From Methylobacter sp. (lineage in GTDB: Bacteria; Pseudomonadota; Gammaproteobacteria; Methylococcales; Methylomonadaceae), in NCBI GenBank assembly GCA_023229605.1, contig JALNYY010000005.1:1-64000 (forward strand): a stretch of DNA of 64,000 nt, given 5' to 3'. A program made the position numbers and the translations under genes. A model generated the notes under the pieces. That model saw only the letters and a list, made by a program, of their open reading frames with translations, ran no database searches and was not told where the DNA came from. Positions within the stretch are counted from its first letter, which is position 1. Each line of letters opens with the position of its first letter. Below, piece by piece: positions 59,468-64,000 of the stretch.

Positions 59468-59989
59468 ATGGCTAAATGCCCAATATGTGATTCAAGAAAA
59501 GGGAAAAGACAGTGCGTAATCGCTAATGGATTAGTGTGCAGTTTGTGCTGCGGAACTATCCGCAAAGAAGACTTATGTTTAGATTGCTCGTATTATCAAA
59601 AGCCAAAACGGAAATATAACGAAGTACCGTCTTTTACAACCAATCAAATTCATGACAGTGTTGAATTAACCGGTTACAGCAACGCCATTGAAGGCGCTTT
59701 TTGTGCTTATGATATTGAAAATAACAGAATCCTAAATGATGCCGACGCTATCAAAATCCTTGAGCTGCTGATTGATAAATATCATTTTAAAGACACTGAT
59801 ATAAACTGCGATAGCCCATTTCTATCGGCGGGATTCAATTTTGTCGATGCCGTGATAGGCAAAGATTTAACCGGTATTGACGAATTGGCGTTAGTGAAAG
59901 TTTTGAGTATTCTTCATGCTGTTGTAAAAAGACTAACCAAGACGGCCGGCAAAGAATACATGAATATTATTCATAGCTATGCAGGTTAA
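59468..59989 (+). CDS. Cys-rich zinc-binding protein of unknown function
   Basis: This 173-residue protein has a dense N-terminal Cys cluster: CPICDSRKGKRQC at about 4-16, CSLCCG at about 24-29 and CLDCSYY at about 37-43. It can bind one or two zinc ions, in the style of SEC-C or HIT-type fingers. The remaining 125 residues are helical and acidic (DAIKILELLIDKYHFKDTD). Base composition is AT-richer than aspS and nadA on either side, which hints at transfer. No recognised family. Confidence 0.6.
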   Translation: MAKCPICDSRKGKRQCVIANGLVCSLCCGTIRKEDLCLDCSYYQKPKRKYNEVPSFTTNQIHDSVELTGYSNAIEGAFCAYDIENNRILNDADAIKILELLIDKYHFKDTDINCDSPFLSAGFNFVDAVIGKDLTGIDELALVKVLSILHAVVKRLTKTAGKEYMNIIHSYAG

Positions 59990-60123
59990 AAAATTGGTTC
60001 GGATATGCCAACTTAGGATTTATAAAATCTCTTCCGGCTTTCTCCCTTAGGGAACAAATGCCGCATTCTGCCGATGTTGAGCAGTAAACTAACCCCAAAA
60101 TTCTCCGCAGAGGAGTATTATTT

Positions 60124-61221
60124 ATGACCAATACCCCGTTTCCTATTCAAGATTACGCCTTGCTCAGCGATGAGGAATGCGATGCCCGGATTATCGCCGC
60201 CAAAGCCAAGTTGGGCCGCCGTTGCGTGGTGCTTGGGCATCATTATCAGCGCGATGAAGTGTTCAAGCATGCCGATTTCACCGGCGACTCGTTAAAGCTG
60301 TCACGGGATGCGGCGCACTCCGACGCCGAATACATCGTGTTTTGCGGCGTGCATTTTATGGCTGAAGTCGCCGATATACTGTCCCGGCCTGAGCAGATTG
60401 CTATCCTGCCCGATATGGCCGCAGGCTGTTCGATGGCCGATATGGCCAACCTGATCAAAGTGCAAAAATGCTGGGATGAATTGGCGCAGGTTATCGATGT
60501 GGAAACGGAAGTTACCCCGGTCACCTACATCAATTCCGCAGCAGACCTTAAATCCTTTTGCGGCAAGCATGACGGTATCGTCTGCACCTCGTCCAACGCC
60601 CAGAAAATATTGGAATGGAGTTTCGCTAAGAAGCAGAAAGTGCTGTTTTTCCCCGACCAGCATCTGGGGCGCAATACCGGTTACCGGATGGGCATCCCGT
60701 TGGAAGAAATGGTCACCTGGGATTTTACCAAGCCGATGGGCGGATTGACCGAGCAGCAAATCCGTAACGCCAAAATCATCCTCTGGAACGGCTATTGCTC
60801 CGTGCATCAGGTGTTCAAGCCGGAGCATATCGACGAATTCCTGAAGCGTTACCCTGAAACCAAGGTCATTTCGCACCCGGAAGCTTCGTTCGAGGTCTGT
60901 CAAAAATCGGAATACATCGGCTCCACCGAGTACATCTTAAAAACCGTGCGAGCATCCGAACCTAACACCCGCTGGCTGGTAGCGACGGAATTGAACTTAG
61001 TCAATCGCCTGCATGATGAATGCAAAGCGCAGGGCAAAAACGTGCATTTCATGTCGCCTACCTTATGCATGTGCTCGACCATGTTCAGGACCGACCCGCA
61101 ACATTTGGCCTGGGTGCTGGAAAATTTGGCGGCAGGGCATGTGGTTAACCGTATTACAGTGCCTGAGGACGTGGCGGCGTACGCCAAGAAGGCGTTGGAC
61201 AACATGTTGGGGGTGATGTGA
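60124..61221 (+). CDS. nadA: Quinolinate synthase
   Basis: This [4Fe-4S] enzyme condenses iminoaspartate with dihydroxyacetone phosphate to quinolinate in NAD synthesis. It has 365 residues. The three cluster Cys are in VFCGVHFMAE, WNGYCSVH and MCSTMFRTD. HHYQRDEVFKHADFTGDSL and TYINSAADLKSFC are family segments. A ribosome site aggag lies 9 bp before the ATG. A 33-bp stretch of this gene (60481-60513) recurs at 61615. Confidence 0.95.
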   Translation: MTNTPFPIQDYALLSDEECDARIIAAKAKLGRRCVVLGHHYQRDEVFKHADFTGDSLKLSRDAAHSDAEYIVFCGVHFMAEVADILSRPEQIAILPDMAAGCSMADMANLIKVQKCWDELAQVIDVETEVTPVTYINSAADLKSFCGKHDGIVCTSSNAQKILEWSFAKKQKVLFFPDQHLGRNTGYRMGIPLEEMVTWDFTKPMGGLTEQQIRNAKIILWNGYCSVHQVFKPEHIDEFLKRYPETKVISHPEASFEVCQKSEYIGSTEYILKTVRASEPNTRWLVATELNLVNRLHDECKAQGKNVHFMSPTLCMCSTMFRTDPQHLAWVLENLAAGHVVNRITVPEDVAAYAKKALDNMLGVM

Positions 61222-61565
61222 TGACAATCGACTTTAATCGTCTCAAGCATTTTTCAATGACCTATGTGTTCATGGACGATGAAGAGATAGCCTGCGAATA
61301 TGAGCAAACAGAGCAAAGCCCGGTTGTTGCGGCCGACGGCAACAGCGTCAGTTTTATCTTAAGGAATATCGATCAAAACGAAGACCAAGAAAATTATTCA
61401 ATCGTCCTGGGAAAAGAGGGCGATGATGAGTTTTACATAAAATCCGATTATTTTGACGATGCCGGAGAGCCTTATCCGCTGGATGTCGAAGTTTCCGATG
61501 ACGACGTAAAGTTCGTCTTGGAAGGCGAGGGTGAGGTTATGTATTTATACGGATTTTTTGAATAA
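61221..61565 (+). CDS. Small acidic protein coupled to nadA
   Basis: The ATG overlaps the nadA stop by one base (TGATG), so translation is coupled. The 114-residue product is strongly acidic (DDEEIACEYEQTEQSP, DVEVSDDDVKFVLEGEGE) and beta-rich, with no signal or membrane span. I do not recognise the family. Tight coupling to nadA suggests a partner of the quinolinate synthase or simply shared dosage. Confidence 0.6.
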   Translation: MTIDFNRLKHFSMTYVFMDDEEIACEYEQTEQSPVVAADGNSVSFILRNIDQNEDQENYSIVLGKEGDDEFYIKSDYFDDAGEPYPLDVEVSDDDVKFVLEGEGEVMYLYGFFE

Positions 61566-61614
61566 AGCCAGTGTGTGGCGCAAACAAACGTAGAGCCCGG
61601 TAAAGTAAAATGAG

Positions 61615-61647
61615 TTGGCGCAGGTTATCGATGTGGAAACGGAAGTT
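61615..61647 (+). repeat. 33-bp duplicate of internal nadA sequence
   Basis: 61615-61647 is identical to 60481-60513 inside nadA (it starts ttggcgcaggttatcgatgt). The match ends abruptly on both sides. It lies 50 bp after the small acidic gene and just before the IS3 remnant, at the edge of the transposase debris. Confidence 0.85.
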
Positions 61648-61681
61648 GCTAAAGTGGACCCCATTGTCCAGACAAAAAAAC

Positions 61682-61900
61682 TTAATTTAAGATAGAGCCC
61701 TGTTCACACTCCAGCTGAATGGCGCGGCCCCAATTTTTATACACAGGGATTGATATTTCTGTCGGCCCGTTAAATTTATCTACAATCTTTGCACCGCCTC
61801 CCGTGGCTGTCTGGTACACCTGAGCCGGTGTTTTGTAGTCTAAAGTTTGATGCGGCCTCCTCATTATAAAACTGGAAGTAGCTCGTCAATCCTATCAGTA
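61682..61900 (-). pseudogene. IS3-family transposase (OrfB), C-terminal remnant
   Basis: Leftward translation gives the typical end of an IS3 integrase: TSYFQFYN, then in a shifted frame RRPHQTLDYKTPAQVYQTAT. A frameshift thus lies between FYN and RRPHQ. The rest of the gene, including the DDE core, is missing; at about 61901 the sequence changes to the end of an IS256 element. Confidence 0.75.
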
Positions 61901-61901
61901 A

Positions 61902-61933
61902 GGAGAGTGTAAAAATCTCCGTGTAAACCGCCG
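61902..61933. repeat. Terminal inverted repeat of an IS256-family element
   Basis: The segment beginning ggagagtgtaaaaatctccg and reading on to taaaccgccg is the characteristic outer end of IS256-type elements, lying directly after the transposase stop codon. The opposite end of the element is not found in the window. Confidence 0.65.
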
Positions 61934-62312
61934 TTAAAAAATCTCTGGAAATCGATCCTCGTAGAGAATCATAAACTGATTCGGCGGGCTTCCAGTCACG
62001 GATCGGCATCGACCATTTCTTGGCAGCCTGTTCGATAGCTAAATACACCACTTTCATGGCCGATTGATCAGTAGGAAACAGCTTGCGGCGCTCGGTGGCT
62101 TTACGAATTACGCTATTCAACGACTCAATAGCACTGGTGGTATAAATGACTTTTCGTATCTCATCAGGATAGTCAAAGAAGGCGATCAGGTTCACCCAAT
62201 GCTTACCCCAGGATGCACTAATGCTGGGATACTGTTTATCCCATTGCAAGGCAAAGGCTTCCAGTTCCTGTTCGGCTTCGGTCACGGTAATTGAGTGGTA
62301 AAAGCCAATGAA
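61934..62312 (-). pseudogene. IS256-family transposase, C-terminal remnant with a frameshift
   Basis: Leftward from about 62312: FYHSITVTEAEQELEAFALQ, then HWVNLIAFFDYPDEIRKVIY and TTSAIESLNSVIRKATERRK, the hallmark mutator-type C-terminal region including the last catalytic Glu (AIESLN). After PIRDWKPA the frame is broken by what looks like a 2-bp loss; NQFMILYEDRFPEIF continues in the other frame to the TAA at 61934. Upstream of about 62312 the gene is gone. The element therefore cannot be active. Confidence 0.85.
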
Positions 62313-62620
62313 TTACGCCGATCTGAAAGACATTTAGTGTTTTCTATCTAATGTATTGCATAAGTCAGATTTTCATGCCGTTGTTTACTGGATGTTTTTC
62401 AACGCTGATTGACACAATGTCGTCTCGAAGTTCATCATAGCTATTCCCAATAGCTTTCCGCACCGATCCGGCCTTGAATACTGTCATCTCATTCATAGTC
62501 TGTCAGCTAAACCACAGGCGTTCCGGCTTTTACAGTTCCGAAATGGATCAAATAGCCGCGCTTTGGGTCGGACCAGCCTATTTCCATCTACACCACATTT
62601 GCCTGTAAACCGACCGTTTG

Positions 62621-63841
62621 ATGAACATTCAATCCGACTTTAAAAGCATACCAGACCTGCCTTCTGAAACAGGCAATTTCGTCGCCGAACTCGATGCCGC
62701 AGTCGAGTCACATCTGAAATGGACGCGCCGTGTGTTGCGCTGCGTTGCGTTGCGCGAGTCGCCTGGCGAGGATGTGCTTGCACCCTTGGCACACACCCTC
62801 TGCCACTTTGGTAGCTGGTTTGTGCAGAATAAAGTACAGTTTGAGAAACTCAACGCGCCGAACACACGGAGGATCGATGCCGTACATCAAACCATGCACG
62901 ACAACATTCGAGCTATCTGCGCAGATGTATTGGCTGGACGGTCAGCGAAAAGCACCGATCTGGAGGCTTTCGAACAAACGCAATCCGAACTGTTCAGCTT
63001 ACTGGCCGGGTTTAAGACGCAGTTCCTTAACATTAATAAAAATATCACTAAACGATTGAATGCAATTATCCATGCTAAAGGAGGTAGCGGAGCCAGCTTT
63101 ATAGCAAGCAATGTAGCTTATATTTTATCAAAGGATACCGGGTTAAAAGTGGCGTTAGTTGATCTTGATTTGCAATTCGGCTCAATTGGACTCAATTTTA
63201 ATATAACTCCTAATCATACAATTATGGAAGCGTTAAATGCCATTGAAGATTTAGATTCGATTTCATTAGAGGCTTATATGTCAAAATATAATGAAAATCT
63301 GAGTCTGTTATTGCCGTCACCAGCGGATATTGTACTGCCCGGAGAGGTTAACGTCTCTGATTTAAAGAAGCTGCTGGAATTGCTGCAAATTAATTACGAC
63401 CAGATGGTTGTTGATTTGCCAAGAGTAATCGACCCTGTATCAATCATGATTATGGAACAAGCTGATCAGATTACGCTGGTTCTTCAGCAGAGTGTGGATC
63501 AATTTAGGGTTGGATGCAGATTAATCCAGACACTAAATGAAGAGTTGGATATCCCTTTGGATAAAATATCAATTGTGGTTAACCGATATAACCCTAAAAA
63601 TAGCTTGCGGATAGAGGATTTGAAAAACATTGTTAAGCATGACAATGTTTATATTATTGCCAATGATTTTGAACGAGCTGAAGGTTCATCAAATCTGGGT
63701 GTTCCTCTATATGAATCATCGGCTAATTCACAAACTGCTCTTGATCTAAAGGAACTTACCAAAAATCTGGGGGGCGTTGAATTTGAAAGTGGAACAAAAA
63801 ATGTGTTCGGTCGCTTAAGATCTTTTTTATCATCTGATTAG
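62621..63841 (+). CDS. CZB zinc-binding domain fused to a CpaE/MinD-like ATPase
   Basis: This 406-residue chimera starts at ATG 62621 (no good ribosome site; TTG 62618 is adjacent). Residues about 20-135 are a chemoreceptor zinc-binding domain with all four ligands: His31 in ESHLKW, Cys61 in HTLCHFGSW, His89 and His93 in VHQTMHDN. The tail DLEAFEQTQSELFSLLAGFK is that seen before GGDEF domains in zinc-sensing diguanylate cyclases. Residues about 145-400 are a CpaE-type ATPase of pilus assembly, with deviant Walker A HAKGGSGAS, ALVDLDLQFGSIGL and VVDLPRVIDPVS. The receiver domain usual in CpaE is absent. Base composition switches from GC-rich to AT-rich near 63030, exactly at the domain border, so the fusion looks recent. 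No other pilus gene is in the window. Confidence 0.8.
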   Translation: MNIQSDFKSIPDLPSETGNFVAELDAAVESHLKWTRRVLRCVALRESPGEDVLAPLAHTLCHFGSWFVQNKVQFEKLNAPNTRRIDAVHQTMHDNIRAICADVLAGRSAKSTDLEAFEQTQSELFSLLAGFKTQFLNINKNITKRLNAIIHAKGGSGASFIASNVAYILSKDTGLKVALVDLDLQFGSIGLNFNITPNHTIMEALNAIEDLDSISLEAYMSKYNENLSLLLPSPADIVLPGEVNVSDLKKLLELLQINYDQMVVDLPRVIDPVSIMIMEQADQITLVLQQSVDQFRVGCRLIQTLNEELDIPLDKISIVVNRYNPKNSLRIEDLKNIVKHDNVYIIANDFERAEGSSNLGVPLYESSANSQTALDLKELTKNLGGVEFESGTKNVFGRLRSFLSSD

Positions 63842-63842
63842 C

Positions 63843-63968
63843 AAGATAGTTCAGTTGACCGAAGCCGTCATTTGGGCGAGTTTCGATGGTAATGGCGGCC
63901 GCGAGAAGACGCGTCCGGAGCGTATCGATTTGGATGCTGCGATGGAAGCGATAGGCGAATGCGGGTAA
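63843..63968 (+). pseudogene. C-terminal remnant of an unidentified gene
   Basis: Directly after the ATPase stop an open frame without a start reads IVQLTEAVIWASFDGNGG and REKTRPERIDLDAAMEAIGE to TAA 63966-63968. GC content is high again here. It is probably the 3' end of the gene into which the AT-rich ATPase segment was inserted, or of a neighbouring broken gene. The family is not recognised. Confidence 0.4.
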
Positions 63969-64000
63969 ATAGCGCGTCTTTGATTAGATAGATCGCCAGG

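Noticed and set aside
61776..62285. 169-codon frame considered as an intact IS256 transposase
   Set aside because: It is a read-through of two broken transposases: it lacks the N-terminal half and the first catalytic Asp residues, and leaves the IS256 frame after DWKPA.

Overview
The window reads as chromosome of a gammaproteobacterium, most likely a methanotroph of the order Methylococcales. This is an inference from a MoxY/MoxX-like two-component pair, a cytochrome P460, a GC content near 50 % broken by AT-rich islands, and many dispersed palindromic repeats. No methane or methanol oxidation enzyme lies in the window, so the assignment is tentative. Housekeeping blocks alternate with short accessory islands.

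Layout. 1-2054: 3' end of a polyketide synthase gene (ketosynthase plus a degenerate dehydratase). 2100-2740: palindromic repeat, an internally deleted insertion sequence with perfect 17-bp ends, and a 9-bp tandem repeat. 2.8-5.4 kb: lipoprotein and two-component system. 5.6-5.9 kb: promoter, tRNA-Arg(ACG), tRNA-Asn(GTT), terminator. 6.0-8.4 kb: small secreted protein and gpmI. 8.37-9.2 kb: MITE-like palindrome and a 3' tRNA-Asn fragment. 9.3-18.2 kb: accessory region with a cupin protein, a GH30 glycosidase, a ParE-type toxin-antitoxin pair, two 80-bp repeats around a small gene, an AT-rich operon of two paralogous 84-residue proteins plus a membrane protein, and a large glycoside phosphorylase-like protein.

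18.4-45.9 kb is mostly housekeeping: ABC exporter, J-domain/Sel1 protein, uppP, the pyruvate dehydrogenase operon aceE-aceF-lpd, a PhoD-like phosphatase, a PhoH-type ATPase overlapping a Bcp peroxiredoxin, a GcvR-like ACT protein, a very acidic repeat protein with one membrane span and a SPOR domain, a 5'-nucleotidase, the EF-P modification cluster epmB/efp-epmA, and the envelope cluster bamA-skp-fabZ-lpxA-rnhB, in which lpxD and lpxB are missing from their usual places.

46.0-53.3 kb is a second accessory stretch: cytochrome P460, a recombination scar carrying a copy of the srkA 5' end, a four-gene envelope operon that I do not recognise as a described system (OmpA-type lipoprotein, four-span coiled-coil membrane protein, exported VWA-like protein, glycine-zipper lipoprotein), and an IS110-family element. 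53.3-61.6 kb returns to housekeeping (fatty-acid-hydroxylase-like protein, grxD, rnt, mlaA, pyrC, fmdB-like, aspS, nadA). From 61.6 kb on there is transposase debris (IS3 and IS256 families), a 33-bp copy of nadA sequence, and a chimeric gene joining a chemoreceptor zinc-binding (CZB) domain to a CpaE/MinD-like ATPase.

The best candidates for something undescribed are the four-gene envelope operon (47349-51428), the small-protein/membrane-protein operon (13491-14761), and the CZB-ATPase fusion (62621-63841).
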